A DNA stretch of 64,000 nucleotides from Parapedobacter sp. SGR-10. GTDB taxonomy: Bacteria > Bacteroidota > Bacteroidia > Sphingobacteriales > Sphingobacteriaceae. The position numbers and the translations under genes are program-made. Shown piece after piece: positions 1 through 8,068 of this stretch. The number at the start of each line of letters is the position of its first letter. Position 1 is the stretch's first letter. The stretch covers positions 1 to 64,000 of the forward strand of contig NZ_JAAJTJ010000003.1 in NCBI RefSeq assembly GCF_011030405.1, written 5' to 3'. A model generated the notes under the pieces. It had not been told where the DNA came from. It worked only from the letters and a program-made list of their open reading frames with translations, and did no database searches.

Positions 1-1
1 G

Positions 2-595
2 TTGGAGGTGCCAACAGTAATTATAAACATTGAAGGAGAGAAAGTAGATCCAGAAGAAGAAACGAAATGTTTTGACAAAACTCAATCTGCCAAATTAACA
101 GTTTATGTACAACAAGCAAAAGAGGGAACAAGAAATGATGTTGGACCCAATTCGGTTGGGCACGTTTTTATTGGAATAGAGCAAGGAAATGTCTCTAGAT
201 ATCTAGGATACTATCCACCTTCTTCAGCAAGTTCTGTTGGTATCGCTTTGGGAAGCGACTATAATGCTGAAATTAGAGATAATAGCGGCACTATGTATCA
301 TGTAAGTATTTCCAAAAATATAACAGCTTCTCAACTTTCTAGCATTATACATTATACTAATAACTTCCCCTCAACATACAATTTAAACACTTATAATTGT
401 ACCGATTTTGGGATTAATGTAGGTAATCTCGGTGGTTTAAATTTGCCGAGTACTTCTGCAACAGGGACGATGTTTACAGGACGATCTCCAGGTCACCTAG
501 GAGAAGATATAAGAGCAATGACTGTCCCGCCAGGCGTAAGCAAGACTGGATCTAAGACAAATGCACCCAATAAAAGTGGTGATTGTAGCAATTAA
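2..595 (+). CDS. C-terminal part of a permuted papain-like/NlpC-P60-like protein (partial)
   Basis: The reading frame is already open at the left edge, so this is probably the 3' end of a longer gene; the only in-window start candidate is a TTG at position 2. The visible 197 residues contain a GHVFIGI segment followed about 80 residues later by YNCTDFG. This His-then-Cys order resembles circularly permuted papain-fold hydrolases (NlpC/P60-like amidases or peptidases), which often end secreted or effector-like Bacteroidota proteins. The last 40 residues are Gly/Ser/Thr/Lys-rich and look disordered. The fold assignment is inference from two short motifs; the substrate is unknown. Confidence 0.5.
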   Translation: MEVPTVIINIEGEKVDPEEETKCFDKTQSAKLTVYVQQAKEGTRNDVGPNSVGHVFIGIEQGNVSRYLGYYPPSSASSVGIALGSDYNAEIRDNSGTMYHVSISKNITASQLSSIIHYTNNFPSTYNLNTYNCTDFGINVGNLGGLNLPSTSATGTMFTGRSPGHLGEDIRAMTVPPGVSKTGSKTNAPNKSGDCSN

Positions 596-606
596 GTTAG
601 TAAACT

Positions 607-1098
607 ATGAGAATTGTATTATTATTCCTTATGCTTTGTAGCACTATTTTGCCATTGTCTGCACAGGATGACATGAAACAACTGGATATGCAGGTCATTC
701 GGGATTTTTTTAATGCCGTACATGCGTCGAAAGTCAGTGCTGCTGATATTGTGCAACAATTTATGTTTGTCGAGGATAAGGAAAATATCCGTGGTACAGC
801 ACATTTTATAGATTCCCACCTTAGGAAACGAGATGAGATGGTTTGCCCTTGTATTGACTGTCAGAACTGTATGATAATTTTTGATGCTGATCATCCGTTC
901 CGCATTGTTTCACTTCTTGATCATCCGGGTGAGGATACTTTGTTTCAGAATAAGATCCCGGAGGTTAAAAAAAACATTTATTTGATAATTTTGAGAGGAC
1001 AAATTTATCAGTATGTATTGATGAAGGATGGGAAAATAGCCTCTGTGTTTTACATCAAAAAGGGTTCAGATGATTCGGCCGATTTCCTGTTGTTTTGA
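607..1098 (+). CDS. Small secreted protein of unknown function
   Basis: A 163-residue protein with a clear N-terminal signal peptide (hydrophobic core LLFLMLCSTILPL, then SAQ as a plausible cleavage site at about residue 20). The mature part has a central cysteine cluster (CPCIDCQNC, about residues 80-90) that could form disulphides or bind metal. It starts 11 nt after the preceding stop, in the same direction, and may be its partner (for example an immunity or accessory protein), but this is only positional inference. I do not recognise a family. Confidence 0.6.
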   Translation: MRIVLLFLMLCSTILPLSAQDDMKQLDMQVIRDFFNAVHASKVSAADIVQQFMFVEDKENIRGTAHFIDSHLRKRDEMVCPCIDCQNCMIIFDADHPFRIVSLLDHPGEDTLFQNKIPEVKKNIYLIILRGQIYQYVLMKDGKIASVFYIKKGSDDSADFLLF

Positions 1099-1209
1099 AT
1101 TGTATGATTGGGTGTCAGGAGGTTGCCGACTCCATGATGTAGTGCCATCAAAGCTATTTTTGGTAATATTATATGTCAATGGGGTGAATTAAATAAAACA
1201 GTATGGGGC

Positions 1210-1558
1210 TTTGTTGCTTTATGGAATAGTTCTGTGTTTTGCATCTGAAATCAAGCTTGGTGTTAGGAAAGATGGTCAAGTGAAAGTAGCTGATATGTTT
1301 GCAGTTTTTTGTTATAAGGAGTTTTCCGGAGAATCTGAACCACTCATTTGGTACTATTGATACGGGACAGAGGACGTTAACTATCCGAAAGTTTGAGAAG
1401 GAGTACAAGCACGCATGAAGCGTGAATTTCTGTGCAGAAAGTTTACGATAAAAAATGAGCAGACTTATCGATTTTGGACATTTTACGACTGGAGTACAAG
1501 GGATGGCTATGAGACAGAAAGGGGAATAGACCGCTTCTTCTATATTTACCTACGTTGA
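1210..1558 (+). pseudogene. Possible decayed coding region
   Basis: Two short open stretches in different plus-strand frames look protein-like. One runs from about 1210 to a stop near 1362. The other begins with an ATG at 1415 and ends at a TGA at 1556-1558, encoding 47 residues ending in ERGIDRFFYIYLR. Their residue composition (aromatic and charged blocks) and adjacency suggest remnants of one frameshifted gene. No family was recognised and the call is weak; it could be chance. Confidence 0.2.
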
Positions 1559-1737
1559 ACTCCCTCCGGTCGGCTTGCTTCGCAGCTACTTCGTGGTTTT
1601 GTCGTGCCCCCATCGGTATCTGAGCTCGGATCTGTTTGGGTGACGGAGGATCTGATGTTTTCTTTTGGGTTAATTACAGTTCTACCGGAGATAGGCGCTA
1701 AAGCTACTAAAGATTGCCTGCAAAGGTACTGTCAGTT

Positions 1738-1836
1738 GGTACCTCTTTAGTACCTTTCCAGTACCTCCTTAGTACCTTTCCAGTACCTCTCTGGTACCTT
1801 TATAGTACACTCACAGTACTTTCACGGTACATTCGC
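1738..1836. repeat. Nine tandem 11-bp GTAC units
   Basis: Nine consecutive 11-bp units each begin RGTAC: the starts are at 1738, 1749, 1760, 1771, 1782, 1793, 1804, 1815 and 1826. Consensus is about AGTACCTTTCC, decaying towards the right. GGTACC/GTAC is self-complementary, and the units repeat at close to one helical turn. No gene covers the array. Confidence 0.85.
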
Positions 1837-2240
1837 CCTGTATTTATGGGATGATTGTTTTTATGCCCCCCCCCTGTGTTGTAGACTGCTCCCTGCTTAT
1901 GGTAATATTTTTTATTTAAGGTGTTTTTTAAGCTGTTTTTAAGATAGTTTCATCTTTTACGTAGGTTTCCCATTTTTGTAAAAAAAAGAGGCTTAAAACG
2001 CTTATTTTGTTTTTTATGGATTGAAGGGATTTTTGATGGCGGTTTTGTTTCTTTGTGTTTTATTTTATGTTGTTTGTGGAATGTAATTTAACAAATTGGA
2101 TTTCTGTCCTATTACAGCTACTTGCAACTGTCTTTTTGTACTGTACTTATTTTTAGTGAAAACCGGATCGACTCCTCATCGCTGCGATTGTATCTAATTT
2201 ATATTTTTGGTAATTATATATTTCTTTAACCAAACTTTGT
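1837..2240. other. AT-rich intergenic stretch without recognised features
   Basis: About 400 bases of A/T-rich sequence with a short C-run near 1866. I see no coding sequence, no RNA gene and no convincing promoter here. Confidence 0.4.
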
Positions 2241-2342
2241 CGTCATTTCGATGAGGAGGTACGACGAAGAGAAATCTATGGCCAGATAGTACATTAATCC
2301 AATTCATCCATAGATTTCTCCTCCTTCTTCGTCGAAATGACG
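2241..2342. repeat. REP/MITE-like inverted repeat, copy 1
   Basis: The element begins CGTCATTTCGA and ends TCGAAATGACG. Its arms continue inward through GAAGAGAAATCTATGG and CCATAGATTTCTCC, forming a hairpin of about 100 bp. A related element lies at 3297-3408, on the other side of the intervening lipoprotein gene. This is a dispersed palindrome type common in Bacteroidota; it has no coding capacity. Confidence 0.8.
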
Positions 2343-2451
2343 GGCTGGTTGCTAAAGTATATAATCGCCATATTTTTAATATCTTTATGATGACTTTAAG
2401 AGAAAAAGCTTGACCAAATTCTTCTTTGGTTTAGGTTATATGGTTAAATCT

Positions 2452-3246
2452 ATGATTATGAAAAGAAATCTATTTCTTGTTTTTTTGTTCGCAGTTTGCC
2501 TATTGATCGGTTCCTGCAATAAAAAGTTCAGCGATAGTCTTGTTCCCGATCGTATGGCAAAAATTGAGGAGGATCCTAAGTTTATAGAGACTGCCAAACA
2601 ATACTATCAGACGGAGTTGGAAGAGCAGATGCGTACTGGCATGTATGCAAAATTTACGAAATCTGTTTCGGCGAAGCAAGAAGAAAAAATGAGTGCTGAA
2701 GTATATACGAAGCTTGCAGAGAAGTCTGTTCCGCAGAAGGCGGGCACAAATGACACAAGCCGTAAGACAGTCGAACCGAAGATATACGTTACCTGGAAGA
2801 AGGCCTACACATCGGCCTATGGGCAGAGAAAGATATTGGAAGTGCCGATTCGGGGATCGCACCGGATAGTGTCGTTGCTCAAGATAAGCCGTGACAGTCT
2901 CGGTTATACACCTGATCGGACCATGCTGAAAACGATATTTGACCGCTTGATAATCACGCGTCAAAACGGCCAAGCGGAATTTCAATCAAAGGTAGTGCGT
3001 TATCATCCCGATCGGCCCTATCTGGAGAAATACAATTATGATTTGAATCATCTGCATCTGTATAATCTGGGAGATTATACGGGCTATTTGGAATACATGA
3101 CCACGGGTGGCGAACGCAGGGGCATTGTCCGTGTGGTGGATGGCGGGCCCGTGAGGAGGTATAAGAGCAAAGGCAAATCACGTTCCACACAGCAGGATTC
3201 CAAGGGTATGTCGCCTGCGACTGAGAAGGTTGGTATTAAGTTTTGA
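2452..3246 (+). CDS. Lipoprotein of unknown function
   Basis: A 264-residue protein beginning with a lipoprotein signal; the lipobox is LIGSC, with Cys about residue 22. I chose ATG 2452 because it gives a compact signal peptide; upstream TTG 2410 and ATG 2440 are in frame but add a poor N-terminus, and ATG 2458 is an alternative. The mature protein is basic, with a helical N-terminal half (repeated Lys/Glu) and a Tyr-rich segment near residues 190-215. The C-terminal 30 residues are Lys/Ser/Gln-rich. It is isolated, flanked on both sides by the same REP-like element. No family recognised. Confidence 0.65.
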   Translation: MIMKRNLFLVFLFAVCLLIGSCNKKFSDSLVPDRMAKIEEDPKFIETAKQYYQTELEEQMRTGMYAKFTKSVSAKQEEKMSAEVYTKLAEKSVPQKAGTNDTSRKTVEPKIYVTWKKAYTSAYGQRKILEVPIRGSHRIVSLLKISRDSLGYTPDRTMLKTIFDRLIITRQNGQAEFQSKVVRYHPDRPYLEKYNYDLNHLHLYNLGDYTGYLEYMTTGGERRGIVRVVDGGPVRRYKSKGKSRSTQQDSKGMSPATEKVGIKF

Positions 3247-3263
3247 TTTGTTTAGGTAGAGAT

Positions 3264-3433
3264 GGGTGTCTAAAAAGGTCTGACAATTAATCTAATCGTC
3301 ATTTCGAACGAAGAGAGAAATCTATGGATGAATTATAATTTGCTTATTTTCAATAGTTTGAAAAATTTCTTAGCCATAGATTTCTCCTCGTGCCTCGTCG
3401 AAATGACGGCATGATGGGCTTTTTAGACAGCCC
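3264..3433. repeat. Compound REP element (copy 2) nested in a terminator-like stem
   Basis: The inner element (3297-3408) again starts CGTCATTTCGA and ends TCGAAATGACG, with GAGAAATCTATGG/CCATAGATTTCTC arms. It sits inside an outer inverted repeat: GTCTAAAAAG at 3268-3277 pairs with CTTTTTAGAC at 3419-3428, extended by GGGT/GCCCC. The whole structure lies between convergent genes, so the outer stem could act as a bidirectional terminator. Confidence 0.7.
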
Positions 3434-3442
3434 CAATACTTA

Positions 3443-4243
3443 TTACTTTTTCTTAAACCGCATCATGGCGATGTCGTCCATGATGAAGGTGAGTTGGTCG
3501 TCCTGTACGTCGAACCTATTTATTTTTTTCAAGGTCTGAAAATACACGTCTTCGCCTTGGATATGTGGACACATCATCTTGGTCGAAGCAATGGCTCCGA
3601 ACGAGATGTGGTAACCGTCGATTTTTACAGATCCATTGTAGCTGTTGCAGCTTCCGTTGCCGGTGATCCGGCCTTTTTCTACGTCGAATTGTATGGTCGG
3701 TTTTTTGTCGGGATAGAGGCCCTCAAAGGCAATGCGTGGACCGGATATGTAATCCAATTCCCAGATACCGTCGAGCTTGGCAACGGATTCGTTGTTTGCA
3801 ACGGCAAACCGGGCAATAACTTTTTTGTCTTTACTTAGAGAGAGCGTTTTGGTCTTGGAAACGTTGTCTTCGGACAGGGAGAACTGTATCGTATTGCCGA
3901 AGATCGATCGGAATCCGTTTTCTACAGTCATGTCCATACAGGCCATCATGGTCGATATGCCTTGGGAGAATATGATTTCTTTTCCTTTCACTTCGAAGGT
4001 TCCGCCAAGACCGTTGCATCCACCCGATGCAGAATACCTTTTCGTGGTCTCGTCAAATGAAAGATAAGGTTCTTTGCCATTGACTTTATCCGCTACAGGT
4101 TTGCCGTCCAATTCGATGAGCTTCCATTTGGTGTTATAAAGATTTTCGGTTATAGCCACTTCTTCTGTGTTTTTTACTTTTTTGATTCCACAGCTGTTCA
4201 ATGTGAGGAATAATGTAGTTGCAATTAGTAATGCATTTTTCAT
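3443..4243 (-). CDS. Lipoprotein with two META domains (HslJ-like)
   Basis: A 266-residue lipoprotein; the lipobox LNSC follows a short hydrophobic stretch. ATG 4243 is preferred to the in-frame TTG at 4264 because it gives a standard signal peptide. Two successive META-type repeats are visible. The first has NTKWKLIELDG, ASGGCNGLGG and MMACMD; the second has GIWELDYISG, GNGSCNSYNG and KMMCP. META domains occur in HslJ, associated with heat or novobiocin stress in E. coli; their biochemical role is unknown. The protein should be anchored in the envelope. A TATCTTTG element on the minus strand (4404-4397) could be its -7 box, although no TTG is seen at the expected distance. Confidence 0.85.
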   Translation of the reverse strand: MKNALLIATTLFLTLNSCGIKKVKNTEEVAITENLYNTKWKLIELDGKPVADKVNGKEPYLSFDETTKRYSASGGCNGLGGTFEVKGKEIIFSQGISTMMACMDMTVENGFRSIFGNTIQFSLSEDNVSKTKTLSLSKDKKVIARFAVANNESVAKLDGIWELDYISGPRIAFEGLYPDKKPTIQFDVEKGRITGNGSCNSYNGSVKIDGYHISFGAIASTKMMCPHIQGEDVYFQTLKKINRFDVQDDQLTFIMDDIAMMRFKKK

Positions 4244-4437
4244 ATCATATTTTATTTTGTACAATAGGATAAACGGTTTTTTCTTCGGGTACGCTACAAA
4301 TAGATAAAATTTTATTTCAAAATATTTTTATAATTCAGAATAATCGTCTTTTCTAAAACAAATGATGTAGCCGATCTTCGATTGTTAGCATTACAACAAA
4401 GATACGGAAGGTTTGTTTTTTTTATGATGGGGTTCTG

Positions 4438-4465
4438 GTAGAGACGCAATGCATTGCGTCTCTAC
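4438..4465. repeat. 28-bp perfect palindrome, copy 1
   Basis: A perfect palindrome with arm GTAGAGACGCAATG. An identical 28-bp copy occurs about 39 kb away at 43566-43593. This is a dispersed REP-like sequence. Confidence 0.85.
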
Positions 4466-4472
4466 AATATTT

Positions 4473-4492
4473 GGGCAAATGATTATTTGCCC
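4473..4492 (-). terminator. Hairpin directly after the S9 peptidase stop
   Basis: GGGCAAAT-GATT-ATTTGCCC forms an 8-bp stem abutting the stop codon of the minus-strand peptidase gene, followed on that strand by an A/T-rich stretch. It probably contributes to 3'-end formation. Confidence 0.5.
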
Positions 4493-6673
4493 CTATATTT
4501 TCAGATGCAAATCAAAATACCGTGCAATCTTTTCGTACATATGGATACGGTCCTTGCCACCTACATTGTGCTCATGGGTGGGGTATAAAAAATAATCTAC
4601 TTGCTTTCCCTGTTTGATACATTGTTCGACGAATTGCATACTATGCTGCTGTACGACGACAGGATCCTGTGCGCCGTGTATGATCAAGAGGTTGCCTTTC
4701 AAGCGGTCGGTTTTATTGAGCAGGGAAGTTTTTTCATAGCCATCCTTATTTTCCTGTGGCGTATCCATATAGCGTTCGCCGTACATGATTTCGTAATACT
4801 TCCAATCCATGACCGGTCCTCCGGCTACAGCTGTGTGGAAGATATCGTTGTGTTTGGTCATCAGCGAAGTGGTCATAAAGCCGCCATAACTCCATCCAAA
4901 TATGCCCATTCTGTCCTTGTCTACGTAGGGCAATGACCGCAGGAAATCCACACCCACCAGCTGATCGGCCATTTCAGCTTCGCCGAGCCGACGATGTGTG
5001 ATACGAGTAAAATCCCGTCCTCGCGCATCCGAGCCTCTATTGTCCAAAGTGAAGACGATATACCCGTTTTGTGCCATGTATAGGTCGAAATAACCTATTC
5101 CTCCCAACCATTTGTCCGTAACCAACTGGGCATGTGAACCTCCGTACAGATATACCATGACGGGATATTTCTTGTTGCTGTCAAAGTCTGTTGGATAGGT
5201 AATGCGTGCGTTTAGCGGTGTACTTCCATCTGCCGAGGTAAATTCCCGGATTTCTATATGGGGGAGGTTGATCTGTCCTATAAACGGATTGTCCGCTTCC
5301 AATAGAATTTGGCTCTTTTTGTTGTTTTTGGATAAAACCTGGATTTTGTTTGGTGTACTTAAGTTGCTGTATTGATCCAGAACAAAATTACCGCTAGGAC
5401 TGATAGTGGCATTGTGCACTCCGCCTGTGGAGGTCAATTGCTGGGTTTTTCCGGACTTTAGATCTACTTCGAACAGGTGTCTTTCCAACCCTTTGTTGCT
5501 TGCACCGATATAGTAGGCTTTTCGTCCCTTGCTGTCAAAGCCTTTGAAGTCTACAACGATCACATCATTGTATCCAAGATGTTTGATAAGCTTGCCTGAC
5601 GTATCATAGAGATAAAGTTGATTGTAACCATCCTTGTCGGTTTGATAGAGGAATTGGTCGGGAGTATTGGGGAGGAAAATCAACGGTTCCTGCGGTTCTA
5701 CCCAGGTAGTCGATCGTTCTTCAAACAGTGTTTTGACCAGAGTGCCCGTTTGTGCATCGTATTGGTTGAGCTTGAGATGATCCTGACCCCGATTGAGTAC
5801 GCCGACATAAATATATCTGCCCGAAGGATCCCAGGTGACAATGGTGAGGTATTGCTCTTTGGGCTCGCCTGTCTGTAGGGAGGTGTATTGTCTCGTTTGG
5901 GTATCGTAGACGACCAGGGTTACTTCTTCGCTTTTCATACCGGCCATCGGATATCGGATGTTTTTGACCATAGCAATGCGGGGGTCCCATTGCGGTAAGG
6001 GGTATTTTGTCACCATCGTTTCATCTTTACGATAGTAGAGCAGTTTCTTGTTGTCTGGAGACCACCACATCCCCTTTTTGATGCCAAACTCCTGTCTGTG
6101 GGTATAGTCCGAGCCATTGACAATGCCGTCTACCGTATCTTTGGTGACCTGTATGGTTTGTCCGGATGGGGTCAAAATTTCAATATTGTTTCCGATCAGA
6201 TAGGCCACTGTACTGTTGTCCGAACTGTATTCCACGTTGGCCGCGGTATGGGGAACGGTAGAGGTGACGGTTGCTTTTTTCGTCGAGATGTCGTAATCGA
6301 TCATATAGGTCGATTTTTCTGATGCTGTCGAAAATGACAATACATGGTCTGATTTCCAATTGTATGGCATGGGGAACATGCGAAAAGTTATTTTTTCAGC
6401 GGGTAGAATTTCTTCGACGGCTTTTTGCAGTTCGGCGGCGGAGACTGTATTTTGGACTGCCCAATTGTCTTTGGATTGTCTCAAAACGAGATTTTGATAG
6501 TTTTCGTCCACATGGCTAATGATATCGGAAGATGTTTGCCATTGTAGGGCATAATAGTTTTTTGGAGCGAATTTTCCGGGGCCATACACGGTTTCATCAA
6601 TGGTAAAATTGCGCTGCGCATACGCACATGATGAGCCTAATAGAAAAAGGAATACTAGTTTTTTCATTAACAT
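4493..6673 (-). CDS. Dipeptidyl peptidase IV-type S9 prolyl oligopeptidase
   Basis: A secreted 726-residue serine peptidase, the usual size for DPP-IV homologues. The signal peptide ends near CAYAQ. The N-terminal two thirds form the beta-propeller (DPPIV_N; repeated WSPDNKKLLYY- and WDPSGRYIYVG-like blades). The C-terminal alpha/beta hydrolase domain has the nucleophile motif GWSYGG (Ser595), acid GAQDP (Asp670) and THEHN (His702). The family releases N-terminal dipeptides, usually after Pro or Ala, from peptides in the periplasm. ATG 6667 is an alternative start. The gene is monocistronic, with a hairpin abutting the stop codon. It lies outside the polysaccharide locus and is likely a housekeeping peptidase. 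Confidence 0.93.
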   Translation of the reverse strand: MLMKKLVFLFLLGSSCAYAQRNFTIDETVYGPGKFAPKNYYALQWQTSSDIISHVDENYQNLVLRQSKDNWAVQNTVSAAELQKAVEEILPAEKITFRMFPMPYNWKSDHVLSFSTASEKSTYMIDYDISTKKATVTSTVPHTAANVEYSSDNSTVAYLIGNNIEILTPSGQTIQVTKDTVDGIVNGSDYTHRQEFGIKKGMWWSPDNKKLLYYRKDETMVTKYPLPQWDPRIAMVKNIRYPMAGMKSEEVTLVVYDTQTRQYTSLQTGEPKEQYLTIVTWDPSGRYIYVGVLNRGQDHLKLNQYDAQTGTLVKTLFEERSTTWVEPQEPLIFLPNTPDQFLYQTDKDGYNQLYLYDTSGKLIKHLGYNDVIVVDFKGFDSKGRKAYYIGASNKGLERHLFEVDLKSGKTQQLTSTGGVHNATISPSGNFVLDQYSNLSTPNKIQVLSKNNKKSQILLEADNPFIGQINLPHIEIREFTSADGSTPLNARITYPTDFDSNKKYPVMVYLYGGSHAQLVTDKWLGGIGYFDLYMAQNGYIVFTLDNRGSDARGRDFTRITHRRLGEAEMADQLVGVDFLRSLPYVDKDRMGIFGWSYGGFMTTSLMTKHNDIFHTAVAGGPVMDWKYYEIMYGERYMDTPQENKDGYEKTSLLNKTDRLKGNLLIIHGAQDPVVVQQHSMQFVEQCIKQGKQVDYFLYPTHEHNVGGKDRIHMYEKIARYFDLHLKI

Positions 6674-6744
6674 AATTATTTATTGAGTGTACGCGTTCAC
6701 ACGCTAGCACAAACCCTTTCGTGTGCCCGATTATGAGGGGGACA

Positions 6745-6886
6745 CGCGACGGGAGTCGCGCGCCAGCGCTGGGGATTATTGGACGAAGTTAGGAATTTAT
6801 GACTAGACTTCCGAAGTTTAACTTTGCTGTGTTATATTTTTCAAAGGCAAAGTTGAGGGCTTCGCCGTTTCGAAACTTCGGAAGAC
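6745..6886. repeat. Palindromic repeats between the peptidase and folB
   Basis: Contains CGCGAC-GGGA-GTCGCG (6745-6760). It also holds a larger inverted repeat in which CTTCCGAAGTTT (6808-6819) pairs with AAACTTCGGAAG (6873-6884), with inner arms AACTTTGC/GCAAAGTT. These look like REP-type hairpins in a divergent intergenic space; no gene is present. Confidence 0.6.
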
Positions 6887-6929
6887 TTTTTATCTTTCAT
6901 TTTTTGAGGTAAATTGTTATTTTTAAGGT

Positions 6930-7289
6930 ATGATAACACAAAAGGTGGCTTTGTCCGAGGTGCGTTTCTTTTCACCCATTGGCTATTATGAAGAGGAACA
7001 GATCGTGGGGAATGAGTTTTTTGTTGCTGTGGAGGCTTATTTTCCTTTCCAAAATGAAGATACGGAACATCTGGGCAATACGATCAATTACGAAGATATC
7101 TATCAAATATTGGTGGAGGTCATGGGATGTAAGCGCAAGCTTCTGGAGTCTGCGGCACAGGAAATATTGGACAGAGTATTGAATAAATATGATTTTGTGA
7201 CGAAGGTGGTGGTCAATATACGTAAGGTTAATCCGGCTTTCGGGGGAGATCTGGCCAATTCGGAAGTGGCGTTGATTTTTGAAAAATAG
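6930..7289 (+). CDS. folB: Dihydroneopterin aldolase
   Basis: A 119-residue cytoplasmic protein matching FolB in length and layout. It has GYYEEEQIVGN near the N-terminus, TINYEDIY in the middle, LLESAAQEI, and a C-terminal NIRKVNPAFGGDL, equivalent to the conserved Lys-containing KxxPP region. FolB converts 7,8-dihydroneopterin to 6-hydroxymethyl-7,8-dihydropterin plus glycolaldehyde in folate biosynthesis. The active enzyme is an oligomer of this small fold. The gene stands alone between the S9 peptidase and Hsp20; no other folate genes are adjacent. Confidence 0.9.
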   Translation: MITQKVALSEVRFFSPIGYYEEEQIVGNEFFVAVEAYFPFQNEDTEHLGNTINYEDIYQILVEVMGCKRKLLESAAQEILDRVLNKYDFVTKVVVNIRKVNPAFGGDLANSEVALIFEK

Positions 7290-7368
7290 TGGAGAGGACA
7301 TAATTATGAATTACGAATTGCAAATTATGAATTGTCCACTTTCCACTGTTCTTTGTTAAGCGGGTAGT

Positions 7369-7439
7369 GTCAAAATGTCTTAATAAATTCTTTTATTAAG
7401 ACAAAATGTCCTGTTTTTGGTTTTGGAACACAACTTGAG
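7369..7439 (+). promoter_or_regulatory. Putative sigma-54-type promoter with upstream dyads for hsp20
   Basis: TGGAACACAACTTGAG at 7424-7439 has the TGG and TTG blocks at the exact -24/-12 spacing of sigma-54 promoters (TGGCACG-N4-TTGCA), although the -12 C is replaced by A. Upstream lie GTCAAAATGTC (7369-7379) and GACAAAATGTC (7400-7410), 31 bp apart. Between them is the inverted repeat TGTCTTAATAAA/TTTATTAAGACA (7376-7403). This layout fits an enhancer-binding activator site. No CIRCE element is present. Confidence 0.4.
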
Positions 7440-7486
7440 TAATAGCAAGTGTATAACAAATAAAAAAACTATAGGAGGACATAAAA

Positions 7487-7930
7487 ATGGCATTAATTAA
7501 ATTTCCCAATCGTACAGTAAATACAGATTCTGTAAATCCCTTTGTTAATTCGGTCTTTGACAATCTATTCAATGATTCGTTCATTACCGATAGGTTAGTA
7601 ACCCGAGTTCCAGCGGTCAATATTACCGAAACGGAGGATGCCTACAATATCGAATTGGCTGCTCCGGGATTGCAGAAGTCTGATTTCAAGATCAATGTGG
7701 ACAAAAATATTGTTTCGATTTCGGTAGACAAGAAAGAGGAATCGGAAGTCAAGGAAAAATTGTACAGCAAGAAAGAGTACAGCTATACTTCCTTTACCCG
7801 CTCATTCACATTGCCTGATACGGTGGATTACAGCAATATAGAGGCTACGTATGTAGATGGCGTATTGGATGTCAGGATCGGTAAGAAGGAAGATGCTATT
7901 GTGGCAAAGAGACTGATTGAAGTAAAATAA
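7487..7930 (+). CDS. Small heat shock protein, Hsp20/alpha-crystallin family
   Basis: A 147-residue cytoplasmic ATP-independent holdase. The N-terminus is short and hydrophobic. It is followed by the alpha-crystallin domain from about residue 42: VPAVNITETEDAYNIELAAPG, then DFKINVDKNIVSISV, then SFTRSFTLPDTVD, then YVDGVLDVRI. The C-terminal tail ends in KRLIEVK, close to the usual IxI/V anchoring motif. An unusually strong Shine-Dalgarno (AGGAGGA, 7473-7479) sits seven bases before the ATG, suggesting high translation. Upstream dyads and a sigma-54-like element suggest stress regulation, and a strong terminator follows. Such proteins bind unfolding clients during heat or solvent stress. Confidence 0.93.
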   Translation: MALIKFPNRTVNTDSVNPFVNSVFDNLFNDSFITDRLVTRVPAVNITETEDAYNIELAAPGLQKSDFKINVDKNIVSISVDKKEESEVKEKLYSKKEYSYTSFTRSFTLPDTVDYSNIEATYVDGVLDVRIGKKEDAIVAKRLIEVK

Positions 7931-7959
7931 TATAGTGAGGTGGTTAAGTTTGGTTGTTG

Positions 7960-7992
7960 AGGTTCCGGTCGTAGAGGCCGGAACCTTTTTTT
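7960..7992 (+). terminator. Rho-independent terminator after hsp20
   Basis: The stem AGGTTCCGG (7960-7968) pairs with CCGGAACCT (7978-7986), with a 9-base loop, followed by an uninterrupted T-run. Confidence 0.88.
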
Positions 7993-8068
7993 GTTATGGG
8001 GAGAGGGGTTGTTAACCAAAGATTTATTTTATATCTTCGGTTAGATATTGACCAATTGTATTTTGCCG

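Noticed and set aside
1738-1836. CRISPR array
   Set aside because: The units are 11 bp with no unique spacers and there are no cas genes nearby.
7369-7439. CIRCE/HrcA operator before hsp20
   Set aside because: The inverted repeat does not contain TTAGCACTC/GAGTGCTAA.
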